Shown here: positions 54,264-63,094 of the stretch, piece after piece | Numbering within the stretch: position 1 is the first letter of the stretch | Layout: every line of letters begins with the position of its first letter | Origin: Bacteroidales bacterium | GTDB taxonomy: Bacteria > Bacteroidota > Bacteroidia > Bacteroidales > VadinHA17 | Direction of reading: 5' to 3' | Assembly: GCA_021371855.1 (NCBI GenBank) | Contig: JAJFVL010000010.1 | Location: forward strand, 62,001-126,000 | DNA: 64,000 nt | The notes under the pieces: model-generated | Told to the model about the DNA's origin: nothing | Database searches by the model: none | The model's input: only the letters and a program-made list of their open reading frames with translations | Position numbers and translations under genes: made by a program

Positions 54264-56471
54264 ATGATTAAATATATTTCTTTTATTTCGGGATGCATAC
54301 TGCTACTGACTGCATGTACCGGATCTGCCGATAAAAAAGTACAGAATGAACGCCTGACTGATTTTGTTGATCCTTTCATAGGAACAGCCTATCACGGACA
54401 TACCTACCCCGGGGCTGCTTATCCTTTCGGACAAATTCAGCTTAGCCCTGATAACGGAACACAAGGTTGGGACTGGTGTTCAGGTTATCATTATTCCGAC
54501 AGCACTTTAGCAGGATTCAGCCACCTTCACCTGAGCGGAACGGGCATCGGCGATCTTGCCGATATCTCTTTCCTTCCTCTAACCTCTGAAGTTGAATTCA
54601 GAGAAGGTGAAACAAACAAGGACTTTGTTTCCCGCTATGCCGGGAAATATGGTCATGATCAGGAAACTGCCAGGCCGGGTTATTATGCTGTTATATTAAA
54701 AAGTAATGGGGTCAAAGCCGAATTTACTGTGACAGAAAGAGCCGGTATGCACCGGTATTCCTTCCCTGAAACAGGAGAAAATAATCTTTTAATCAATCTG
54801 GGATTTGTCATTAACTGGGATAAGCCTTACCAGACTTCATTGAATGTTGTTGATAGTTTGCTGGTCACCGGTTCACGTCTTTCAAATGGATGGGCAGCTG
54901 ATCAACATGTTTTTTTTGCGGTTAGGTTCTCCAGTCCGATCACAAAATCGGTTATCAAGAATGTTGGAGGTGAAGGCAGAACTGTTGGTTGCCTTACATT
55001 CTCAAAAAAAGAGATAATGGCTAAGGTTGGAATTTCTTCGGTAAGCGTTGAAAATGCCCTGGCTAATCTGGATGCTTCTTTACCCGGCTGGGATTTTGAA
55101 GCGACTCAGAAAGCCGCATCAGATGCATGGGAAAAAGAATTGTCGAAGATACGTATTCAATCAAACGATAAAGACCAGAAGACAATTTTCTATACTTCTC
55201 TATACCATACTATGGTTGCACCGGCCTTATTTTCAGATCTTAATAATGAATTCAAGGGTATTAAAGGTGACGTTCAAAAAGCAGATGGATATAAACGATA
55301 TACCGTATTCTCACTGTGGGATACATACCGTGCGTTACACCCGTTATTCACACTTACCCAGCAATCGCGTGTAAATGATATGGTGAAATCATTTCTTGAT
55401 AATTACAAACAGACGGGTATTCTGCCGGTCTGGGAACTTGAGGGAAATGAAACATTCTGTATGGTCGGCAACCATTCTATCTCTGTAATTGCGGAAGCCA
55501 TACTGAAAGGGATAGGTGACTTTGACCGGGAACTGGCTTTCGAAGCCATGAAAGCCACATCGATGCACGACCGCGATGGAATGGGTCTGTACGACAAACT
55601 TGGCTATATGCCGGCTGATAAAATAACGCAATCGGTAGCCAAATCTCTTGAGGTTGCTATCGACGATTGGGCTGTGGCTGAAGTAGCCAAAAAGCTCGGG
55701 AAAAAAGAAGATGCAGCTTACTTCGGCAAACGTGCCGAAAGCTATAGAGCTTATTTTGATAAAGAAACCGGTTTTATGAGAGGGAAACTGAGTAATGGTA
55801 TGTGGACAACTCCGTTCGATCCGGTATTCTCGAAACATGAAGGAAGCGATTATACTGAAGGAAACGCCTGGCAATATTTGTGGATTGTACCTCAGGATGT
55901 TGACGGATTGATTTCTTTACTCGGAGGAAAAGAACCATTTGCTGAAAAACTGGAACAACTTTTTAACGTTCCTGTAGGAGTGAAAGGAGAAAATGCTTCA
56001 CCAGATATTTCAGGATTGATCGGAGCTTATGCTCATGGGAATGAACCCGGGCACCATACCACGTTCCTGTTCAATTATTGCGGACGACCATGGCGCACCC
56101 AGGAACTGAACCGTTACATTCAGACTACCATGTATAAAAATACTCCTGATGGTTTATGCGGAAATGAGGATTGCGGTCAGATGTCGGCATGGTATGTTTT
56201 AAGTGCCATTGGTTTTTATCCGGTGAATCCTTCTGATTTGAAGTACCAGTTTGGCTCACCGGTTGTCCAGGAGGCAAAAATAGAAGTGGTGCCCGGCAAA
56301 TACTTTACAGTAAAAGCACCACTGGCTTCGAAATATAACAAGTATATTCAGGAAGTAAAACTGAACGGACAGGTTCTCGAAAGATCTTATATAACTCACC
56401 AGGAGATCATGGATGGAGGAACGCTTGAATTTACAATGGGGAATGAACCAAATAAGAGTCTTTTTCAGTAA
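54264..56471 (+). CDS. GH92 alpha-mannosidase, lipoprotein
   Basis: A 735-residue GH92 enzyme. Start ATG 54264 gives a lipoprotein leader with LTAC; an ATG at 54237 adds nine residues ahead of it. GH92 landmarks are DFVDPFIGTAYHGHTYPGA, GWDWCSGYHY, FSHLHLSGTGIGD, YTEGNAWQYLW, GNEPGHHTTFLFNY and GNEDCGQMSAWYVLSAIGFYPV, in order and at normal spacing. The family is calcium-dependent, inverting and exo-acting on alpha-mannosides, often of N-glycans or yeast mannan. It follows the AraC gene and converges on an operon that can turn mannose into fructose, which fits mannose as the product. Confidence 0.95.
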   Translation: MIKYISFISGCILLLTACTGSADKKVQNERLTDFVDPFIGTAYHGHTYPGAAYPFGQIQLSPDNGTQGWDWCSGYHYSDSTLAGFSHLHLSGTGIGDLADISFLPLTSEVEFREGETNKDFVSRYAGKYGHDQETARPGYYAVILKSNGVKAEFTVTERAGMHRYSFPETGENNLLINLGFVINWDKPYQTSLNVVDSLLVTGSRLSNGWAADQHVFFAVRFSSPITKSVIKNVGGEGRTVGCLTFSKKEIMAKVGISSVSVENALANLDASLPGWDFEATQKAASDAWEKELSKIRIQSNDKDQKTIFYTSLYHTMVAPALFSDLNNEFKGIKGDVQKADGYKRYTVFSLWDTYRALHPLFTLTQQSRVNDMVKSFLDNYKQTGILPVWELEGNETFCMVGNHSISVIAEAILKGIGDFDRELAFEAMKATSMHDRDGMGLYDKLGYMPADKITQSVAKSLEVAIDDWAVAEVAKKLGKKEDAAYFGKRAESYRAYFDKETGFMRGKLSNGMWTTPFDPVFSKHEGSDYTEGNAWQYLWIVPQDVDGLISLLGGKEPFAEKLEQLFNVPVGVKGENASPDISGLIGAYAHGNEPGHHTTFLFNYCGRPWRTQELNRYIQTTMYKNTPDGLCGNEDCGQMSAWYVLSAIGFYPVNPSDLKYQFGSPVVQEAKIEVVPGKYFTVKAPLASKYNKYIQEVKLNGQVLERSYITHQEIMDGGTLEFTMGNEPNKSLFQ

Positions 56472-56556
56472 ATAAAATACATTGCCATATTTTCCAGAGT
56501 GGATAGAAAGGAAATCGAAATCCATAATTCCTGTTTGATCCTTACTGGGGAGGCCT

Positions 56557-57780
56557 TCAATTAATGCATAGTTCTTTATACAGTTTTCTTAATTCCTCAA
56601 TAATACATCTGTCAGCTATCGGATCAAAAATCAAGCTTTTTACAAATGTCGATTCAAAGTCATTTGAAAGTGATTCCTGGAAAATGATATCGGACTGGCA
56701 GCAGTTACCCTCTTCATTTTTTGCTTTGAAACACAAACCATACGACATTGCTTTTAATATCATGTCATAGGGTATCCGGTACTGCATCCCAAGATGTATT
56801 GATCCCATAAAACGGTCGTCAGAACCAAGCTTCCTTGTAAGATCCTGACCTACACGGAATATGGTATCCTGAAGAGCTTTGTTCCTGAAACGGCTGATCA
56901 GATCATCAATATGATCTTCAAGATCAGATGCGGTAAAATCATGGGGATATGCTGTTCTGAGTATATCAGCTGACTGGAGCATCACATTTCTGGTAAAGCT
57001 TAACACCTCGCTATCGTCGAATAATTCGTACATATACACAGCATCCGGGTGACGATAATGTCCGAAATAAGCAGCAGTGGCGTGGCCAAGGTTATGAATA
57101 AAAGCTTTCCGGTCGACCCATGCTTTTATATTGCTTTTTGGAGCCAGTCCTTTTATCTCAGGGATTGGTGTTTTAAATCCTTTCCCATCGAGTATCAGAG
57201 TGTTATATGGCTCGGCAAATACCACAAGAGGATCTTTTTCCAGCTCGGCAAGCGGTATAATAGGAACCATCTTCCCGATACTTGTCTCAATGAGGCCGAC
57301 ATAGGTCTCAACAGGGAAATCTAAAGGAAGGTATTTTTTAAGCTCTCCTTTAACAAATTCTGCTGCCGATCTCATGTTTTCAGCAAGGATGATATCAAGA
57401 GGTTTTCCCTGATTATTCTTATACCTGATTGACAGACCTTCAGCAATGACGGGGATCACCTTTTCAAGTGCGTTTTTCCCGACCGATGCGGCCAGAATTC
57501 CTGCGGTAGACACTGTTTCAGCCACAGTGCTCTTGTCTAGAGCAGAAATGGCTCGTACATTAGGCACTGTTATCTCTTCCTCTTTTTCACCCTTGATGAC
57601 AACACGGTAGTTACCTTGCTGGTTAAGCATGTTAACCACTCTTCCATCAACATCCGCAAAGACAACACTGTAACCCCCGCATCCGAACAACTGACCAATA
57701 AAGGAGCGACCAATCTTCCCTGCTCCGAAAATTACTATTTTGTGTTCTTCAATCTGAAATTTGTTTTCTGTAAGCATCAT
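56557..57780 (-). CDS. Mannitol-1-phosphate 5-dehydrogenase (MtlD) family protein
   Basis: The 407-residue protein resembles MtlD: dinucleotide fold IVIFGAGKIGRSFIGQLFGCGG, DIILAENMRSA, the catalytic region WVDRKAFIHNLGHATAAYFGHYRH, and RKLGSDDRFMGSIHLGMQY. Family members interconvert fructose 6-phosphate and mannitol 1-phosphate with NAD; polyol and uronate dehydrogenases are relatives. It is last in a three-gene minus-strand operon, and its start overlaps the kinase gene by 32 bp. With the isomerase and kinase, it could store mannose-derived fructose 6-phosphate as mannitol phosphate or run the other way. A second ATG lies at 57777. Confidence 0.85.
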   Translation of the reverse strand: MMLTENKFQIEEHKIVIFGAGKIGRSFIGQLFGCGGYSVVFADVDGRVVNMLNQQGNYRVVIKGEKEEEITVPNVRAISALDKSTVAETVSTAGILAASVGKNALEKVIPVIAEGLSIRYKNNQGKPLDIILAENMRSAAEFVKGELKKYLPLDFPVETYVGLIETSIGKMVPIIPLAELEKDPLVVFAEPYNTLILDGKGFKTPIPEIKGLAPKSNIKAWVDRKAFIHNLGHATAAYFGHYRHPDAVYMYELFDDSEVLSFTRNVMLQSADILRTAYPHDFTASDLEDHIDDLISRFRNKALQDTIFRVGQDLTRKLGSDDRFMGSIHLGMQYRIPYDMILKAMSYGLCFKAKNEEGNCCQSDIIFQESLSNDFESTFVKSLIFDPIADRCIIEELRKLYKELCIN

Positions 57781-58936
57781 AATATGGTTCTATTTTTTCC
57801 CGTTTTTCACCGGGCGTCTCTTCAAAATATGTTCCTCCTAGATAAGAACAGGCAAATCCGCCTGAAACTATTCCCCTGCAACAGGCTTCCTGAAGATCAG
57901 GATATTTAATGCCTCCTTTAAGCTGGTTCACAACAGATGCAATCACTCCACCTACAAAATTATCACCACAACCAGTAGTATCTCCACCCTTCATGTTTTT
58001 CCGCTCATCTATGACTTTTTGTGATACAGGCATGTCTTTTAAAGCAAGTGAATTGAAGAAGCGTCCGTCAGAATATGTTGATATATTTTTTGATCCGTTT
58101 GTAATGATCAGCGATGAGACATTTTTGCTCCGGAAGAAGTTAATGGCAGTCCCGGTGTTTTGTTCTCCGCTCAGCCGGTGTGACTCTTCCTGGTCGGCAA
58201 TGAGAAGATCTATATATCCGTAACTTTCATCACTTTCTCCCAGCGGCCATTTAATTGAAGGATTTAACTTTTCGTTCCTGAAATCAAAAACCGTATTGAC
58301 AATTGTGATACATCCTTTTGATTTGGCTTTCTTTAAAAGCATTGTCAGATTATCATGTATCTGAGGAACAAGGGCTGTTCCCCCGAATACAACAATATCG
58401 GAATTGAAAAAATCTTCATCCAGATCGTCTGGACCGTATTCCCATGCTGCACCGATTGAATTAATGAAGACTCTCTCACCGTGTCCGTTTTCGTATGAGG
58501 GATCTGACAAAACTACAGTTGAAGGTGTCTGATTTTTTATCAGCTTATAATCCTTAAGTGTGACCGGAGTCTTCTTAAGCGATGAAATAAGATATTTTCC
58601 TGCCTCATCATCTCCTCCACGACCATAAAAGCGCACCTCACAATGATCATTATCAGTAAGTTGTGACGCGTTGATCAACGATACAATTGATGGACCTCCG
58701 ATATTTATCTTATCATATTTCCTCCCTCCTGTTATCTTGTTAAGAATTATATCAAAAGAGCAACCACTGAATTTTTCAAATTCTTCCTTAAATACAAGAT
58801 GACCCGGAGTTAAACCTCCGTCACCACGTTTTGATGAGAGATAGGGACGTACAGTATCGCTTCCAAAATCGACATCATTATACAGAAGGTCGACCAGACA
58901 GCAGCCTATACCCGAAACGATGATTTTTTCTGGCAT
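57749..58936 (-). CDS. PfkB family carbohydrate kinase
   Basis: A 395-residue ribokinase-fold sugar kinase. It shows the N-terminal VSGIGCCLVDLLY, glycine-rich INIGGPSIVSL, and the PfkB signature GGDTTGCGDNFVGG with the catalytic base Asp325. It is longer than common fructokinases (about 300 residues), with extra sequence near residues 20-75. Between a mannose/lyxose isomerase and an MtlD-type dehydrogenase, a fructokinase role is the simplest reading; xylulose or another ketose is possible. Spacing to the upstream isomerase is 29 bp and it overlaps the downstream gene. Confidence 0.85.
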   Translation of the reverse strand: MPEKIIVSGIGCCLVDLLYNDVDFGSDTVRPYLSSKRGDGGLTPGHLVFKEEFEKFSGCSFDIILNKITGGRKYDKINIGGPSIVSLINASQLTDNDHCEVRFYGRGGDDEAGKYLISSLKKTPVTLKDYKLIKNQTPSTVVLSDPSYENGHGERVFINSIGAAWEYGPDDLDEDFFNSDIVVFGGTALVPQIHDNLTMLLKKAKSKGCITIVNTVFDFRNEKLNPSIKWPLGESDESYGYIDLLIADQEESHRLSGEQNTGTAINFFRSKNVSSLIITNGSKNISTYSDGRFFNSLALKDMPVSQKVIDERKNMKGGDTTGCGDNFVGGVIASVVNQLKGGIKYPDLQEACCRGIVSGGFACSYLGGTYFEETPGEKREKIEPYYDAYRKQISD

Positions 58937-58965
58937 AACAAATAGATTGATTTTAAATTTAAAGG

Positions 58966-59640
58966 TTAAATATACTTTATATAATCATTTACCAGCAGGT
59001 GTACCGGTTTTTCATCCTCAACTATTTCAGGGAACCGGCCAATTTTATCATAAAAACGATTATCATTGGCATCATCATTTACCAGACTTACTTCTCCGAT
59101 GAGAACCTTTCCTTTTGCTTTCTGACCGTAAAACCTGTGGTAAACTCTTGATTTCAGGCAGATACTTTGACCTGGTTTCAGTATAAGTTGTTCTCCTGCT
59201 TTAATTATTGTAAGTACACCATCAATGCTTACTGTTACAGGCTCATCTGATAATTTATCGTCAGCAGTAGCCTTGTAAAGTTCCATAACAAGGTTCCCTC
59301 CGCCTCTGTTGATAATATCTTCAGTCTTGTTCCAGTGGAAATGCAACGGAGTCTCCTGTTCTTCATCAGCTACCATTATTTTCTCACAATACAACTTGTC
59401 TTTCTTGTCCCAGTTACCATTACGTATCGTAAATAACGATAGACCTGTTTTTTTGAAATCACCACTTCCGAAATCGGTAATATCCCAGCCAAGTTTGTTA
59501 TCAATTATCTCAGAGCATATATCATATTTTCCTTTCCAGTCCTCATGTGACCATGAGGCCCATTCGGGTAATAGGAAAAGATGTTTGGAAAAAAATAATT
59601 CAAGGTCTGTGATGATCGTATTTACTTCACTTCTTTTCAT
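58966..59640 (-). CDS. D-lyxose/D-mannose isomerase (cupin type)
   Basis: The 224-residue cupin protein matches the D-lyxose ketol-isomerase family. The metal site is PLHFHWNKTEDI (His100, His102, Glu107) with RVYHRF (His168), at the expected spacing, followed by GEVSLVNDD. Known members convert D-lyxose to D-xylulose and D-mannose to D-fructose. Placed convergent with GH92 and first in an operon with a sugar kinase, it most likely isomerises free mannose. Its divergent upstream region holds two palindromes that may control the operon. Confidence 0.9.
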   Translation of the reverse strand: MKRSEVNTIITDLELFFSKHLFLLPEWASWSHEDWKGKYDICSEIIDNKLGWDITDFGSGDFKKTGLSLFTIRNGNWDKKDKLYCEKIMVADEEQETPLHFHWNKTEDIINRGGGNLVMELYKATADDKLSDEPVTVSIDGVLTIIKAGEQLILKPGQSICLKSRVYHRFYGQKAKGKVLIGEVSLVNDDANDNRFYDKIGRFPEIVEDEKPVHLLVNDYIKYI

Positions 59641-59817
59641 AAATATGTAGTCTTTTTATATTATTTTACTTATAAGTGCGGTCGGTTTTGAATTAAGAAA
59701 GGGAAGCAGTTTATTATAAAATGGTCTGTCTTCTCTGAGCATAATTTTTACTATACGCAGTGTAAATATAACGACTTTCATTATTGAGTGTACCCCAATA
59801 TGGTTCTAATGTATTGA

Positions 59818-59857
59818 AAAGTTAACTTTCATCCGAAAAGCCAGTATCCCAATTGGG
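59818..59857. promoter_or_regulatory. Two palindromes in the divergent promoter region
   Basis: AAAGTTAACTTT (59818-59829) and CCCAATTGGG (59848-59857) are perfect palindromes 18 nt apart. They sit in the 362-bp gap between the divergent isomerase operon and the glycosidase-like gene at 60003. Related half sites, ACCCCAATATGG (59792-59803) and TACCCATTGCAT (59860-59871), flank them. They are good candidates for operators serving one or both directions. No reading frame was found in the gap. Confidence 0.5.
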
Positions 59858-60002
59858 TATACCCATTGCATATTCCAAATTACAATACTTTGCCACTTTC
59901 AGTTGAAAACCTCTGGTTTTTGTATCCCATAATTGCTATTAAATAAATATCTTAGTACAATAATTTCAGATTCATTCATAAAATTTGTTAAGCATTAAAC
60001 AA

Positions 60003-61115
60003 ATGGAAAAATTTACATTTCTTGTTGTATTAATAATTTTATCTGTTTGTGGCGGATGTAAGAATATCCTGCAAAAAGAAGTTAATGAGCCAATAAAAGC
60101 CTATGACATTGATTTTAACTGGGGAGAAGGAGGTCCTAACGGTTTCGCAAAACCCGGCTTATGGGCAGATGCAAACCCTGAGGATCATGTAAACTGGTAC
60201 ACAGCTTTAGGATGTAACGTGATTCAATCATTTGCTGTTTCATGTAATGGCTATGCCTGGTACAAAAATGGTATCGTTCCTGAGCAACCTGGATTGAAGT
60301 ATGATTTTCTGACTGAAGAGGTCAGGTTGGCTCATAAAAAGAATATAAAAGTATTCGGATATTTTTGTGCTGGTGCTAATACTAAATGGGGGCTGGAACA
60401 TCCTGATCTGAGCTATGGAATTCCTTCAAGTCCTCATATCCCATACACCACACAGTATCTCGACTACCTTTGTGCTTCCATTGAAGATGCTATTAAAAAG
60501 ACTGATATGGATGGCGTCTTTATTGATTGGTTATGGAATCCCGGAACTACTATGGAGCCATATCCTCCTTTGAGATGGATGTATTGCGAGCAGGTAATGT
60601 ATGAAGAGTTGATGGGACAGATATTCCCGGGGAAAAATAAAATTACTTCTGAGATTGAACTTCAGTTCCGTCGCAAAGCAATTGATCGGTGCTGGAGGAG
60701 GATAAGGGAGACAGTGAAGAAGACAAAACCCGATTGTCTTATCTGGCTGACATCCTGCCAGCTTACCAGCAGGGACATTGCCGGGTCGGATATGCTGAAA
60801 GAAGTTGACTGGGTACTGAATGAGGCAGGTGATATTGCTACTACAGAATCTGTTCGCGGTATGTTGGGTCCCCATACCCGTTTAGTAACCTGTCTTGCCA
60901 ACTGGAACGGGCAAGATCCGACAGAAATTATTCCTGTAGCAATAAAAGAAAAAGTCGGGCTTTATGGCTTTACCAAACCCGTTGAAGGATCTATGATGCC
61001 ACCGGTCGATTATTATCTTTCCAGACATGTCGACAGCTTAAAAGGTGATGAGCGGAACATAGCTGTGTTAGCTCGTGCATACAACAATTTGCCATTTGAT
61101 TTTGTTAAAAAATAG
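60003..61115 (+). CDS. TIM-barrel glycosidase-like lipoprotein, family unassigned
   Basis: A 370-residue lipoprotein (SVCGGC lipobox) with a TIM-barrel glycosidase look. NWYTALGCNVIQSFAVSCNGYAWY, IKVFGYFCAGANTKWG, GVFIDWLW (a likely catalytic or binding Asp at a strand end) and CLIWLTSCQLT are evenly spaced beta-strand ends. It recalls the GHL/alpha-L-fucosidase-like hypothetical glycosidases, but I cannot place it in a CAZy family. The start is ATG 60003; an in-frame TTG at 59985 is less likely. It is 6 bp before GH20, so the two are co-transcribed and probably share a glycan target. Confidence 0.65.
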   Translation: MEKFTFLVVLIILSVCGGCKNILQKEVNEPIKAYDIDFNWGEGGPNGFAKPGLWADANPEDHVNWYTALGCNVIQSFAVSCNGYAWYKNGIVPEQPGLKYDFLTEEVRLAHKKNIKVFGYFCAGANTKWGLEHPDLSYGIPSSPHIPYTTQYLDYLCASIEDAIKKTDMDGVFIDWLWNPGTTMEPYPPLRWMYCEQVMYEELMGQIFPGKNKITSEIELQFRRKAIDRCWRRIRETVKKTKPDCLIWLTSCQLTSRDIAGSDMLKEVDWVLNEAGDIATTESVRGMLGPHTRLVTCLANWNGQDPTEIIPVAIKEKVGLYGFTKPVEGSMMPPVDYYLSRHVDSLKGDERNIAVLARAYNNLPFDFVKK

Positions 61116-61121
61116 TATACT

Positions 61122-62972
61122 ATGAAACGGAAGCGATTTTCAGCAACCATGTTTTCACTGTGCTTTTGTGTCCTGCTGACAGCACAGAACATAAATATCA
61201 TCCCTCAGCCAAAAATGGTTGAAATGAAAGAAGGGTATTTTACCTTAACCGAAAAGACTCTTATCTGTTTCAATGATCAGCAATTAAAATTTCTTGCAGA
61301 TTACACTTCTGACAACATAAGATTATTGAATAAGTTGGAATTACATGTTAATAGTCTGACTGGAGATAAGAAAATTGCACGATCGATCAATTTAATTCTT
61401 GACAATAAATTAAGTATAGCTGAAGAGGGGTATGTTTTAAGTGTTTTTCCTAAAGAAATATTGGTACAAGCCAAAACATCTCAGGGATTGTTCTACGGAG
61501 TTCAGACTTTGCTTCAGCTTATTCCGGTTAACGGAGACAGAAAAGTTCCATCCCTTTTAATTAATGACGAGCCTCGTTTTGTATGGCGTGGATTAATGCT
61601 TGATGTCAGCCGCCATTTCTTTACTATCGATGAAGTAAAACGGCTTATTGACGAAATGGTAGTTTATAAATTTAACATTCTTCATCTGCATCTGACTGAC
61701 GATCAGGGCTGGAGAATAGAAATAAAAAAGTTGCCTGAACTAACAAGAAAGGGAGCCTGGAGGGTCCCACGTATGGGATTATGGTGGGACAGAGAATGCC
61801 CTAAAGAGGGAGAAGAAGCTACTTATGGAGGTTTCTACACTCAGGAAGAAATTAAAGATCTTGTCAGATACGCAATGCAACGGCATGTGAATATCTTACC
61901 GGAAATTGATGTTCCAGGACATAGTTTAGCAGCAATTGCTTCTTATTCTTATCTTTCATCTTCCGGATTGCCCTATAAAGTGAATCCTGGCTGTAAATTC
62001 TATGGACATGATGATAATTCTCTATGTGCCGGGAAAGAGTCTACTTTTGAGTTTTTGAATACTGTCTTCACTGAAGTGGCCGAATTATTCCCTTTTGAAT
62101 ACATTCATATAGGAGGAGACGAATGTTTTAAGGGCTTCTGGGAAAAATGCAAAGATTGCAGGAAACGGATGAAAGATAATGGACTGAAAGATGCAAATGA
62201 GTTGCAGAGTTACTTTATCAGACGTCTGGAGAAAATGCTGCTGGATAAAGGTAAGAAACTTATTGGATGGGATGAGATTTTGGAAGGGGGCCTTGCTCCC
62301 AATGCTACCGTAATGAGCTGGCGTGGCATAAACGGAGGTATTGCAGCCGCAAAAGCAAATCATCATGTTGTGATGAGCCCGAATAATTATGCATATCTCG
62401 ATTTATATCAGGGCGATCCTGCTATTGAGCCCCCGACATATGGCATGTTGAGGCTAAATAAAGTCTATTCTTTTGAACCTGTTCCCGAAGGAGTCGATCC
62501 GTCTTATATTCTTGGTGGACAGGGAAACCTGTGGGCTGAAAGTGTACCGACATTCCGCCAGGCAGAATATATGTACTGGCCCCGTGCATTTGCCCTGGCA
62601 GAAGTTTTATGGTCGCCGAAAGAAAGCAAAGACTGGAACGGATTTATAAACCGTACCGAAGCCAATCTGCAAAGGTTATCTTATGAAGATATCAATTATT
62701 CACGTAGTTTTTATGATGCAGTTATTACGCCATTAAAAGATGAAAAGGGACATTTGTTAATTCAACTGAGTACTGAAATTGAAGGACTCGATTTATTTTA
62801 TTCATTTGACAACACCTATCCTGACCATCATTCTTTGCTATATAAAAATGGGCAAAAACTGATGATCCCAAAAGATGCTGATACCTTCCGTGTTGTAACA
62901 TACAAAGAAGGGAAACCTGCCGGGAGAATGATTACTGTTCCTCTGACAGACCTGGCAAAACGGGTAAAGTGA
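61122..62972 (+). CDS. GH20 beta-N-acetylhexosaminidase
   Basis: A 616-residue secreted GH20 enzyme (signal 1-21). It has the N-terminal GH20b domain (about 25-148), then the barrel FVWRGLMLDVSRHFF, LHLHLTDDQGWRIE, LPEIDVPGHS and the catalytic pair IGGDEC (Asp333-Glu334) used in substrate-assisted hydrolysis through the 2-acetamido group. WGLWAE-type Trp near VILGG is represented by YILGGQGNLWAE. It removes terminal beta-GlcNAc or beta-GalNAc. Its last codons (DLAKRVK-stop) are repeated in decayed form 90 bp downstream. Confidence 0.95.
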   Translation: MKRKRFSATMFSLCFCVLLTAQNINIIPQPKMVEMKEGYFTLTEKTLICFNDQQLKFLADYTSDNIRLLNKLELHVNSLTGDKKIARSINLILDNKLSIAEEGYVLSVFPKEILVQAKTSQGLFYGVQTLLQLIPVNGDRKVPSLLINDEPRFVWRGLMLDVSRHFFTIDEVKRLIDEMVVYKFNILHLHLTDDQGWRIEIKKLPELTRKGAWRVPRMGLWWDRECPKEGEEATYGGFYTQEEIKDLVRYAMQRHVNILPEIDVPGHSLAAIASYSYLSSSGLPYKVNPGCKFYGHDDNSLCAGKESTFEFLNTVFTEVAELFPFEYIHIGGDECFKGFWEKCKDCRKRMKDNGLKDANELQSYFIRRLEKMLLDKGKKLIGWDEILEGGLAPNATVMSWRGINGGIAAAKANHHVVMSPNNYAYLDLYQGDPAIEPPTYGMLRLNKVYSFEPVPEGVDPSYILGGQGNLWAESVPTFRQAEYMYWPRAFALAEVLWSPKESKDWNGFINRTEANLQRLSYEDINYSRSFYDAVITPLKDEKGHLLIQLSTEIEGLDLFYSFDNTYPDHHSLLYKNGQKLMIPKDADTFRVVTYKEGKPAGRMITVPLTDLAKRVK

Positions 62973-63038
62973 AATGATTCGGGTGATAATGATTTACTCC
63001 CAGTCTCTTTTAAGAAGGGATTGGAGAATGAGGTGGTT

Positions 63039-63062
63039 GACCTGTCAAAAAGGGTAAAATGA
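63039..63062 (+). repeat. Duplicated 3' end of the GH20 gene
   Basis: These 24 bases match 62949-62972, the end of the GH20 gene, with three mismatches and in the same relation to a stop: DLSKRVK-stop against DLAKRVK-stop. It looks like a scar of a tandem duplication or of a lost second GH20 gene. Confidence 0.6.
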
Positions 63063-63094
63063 CCGCAAAATATTAATGAAATAAATACAATGAT

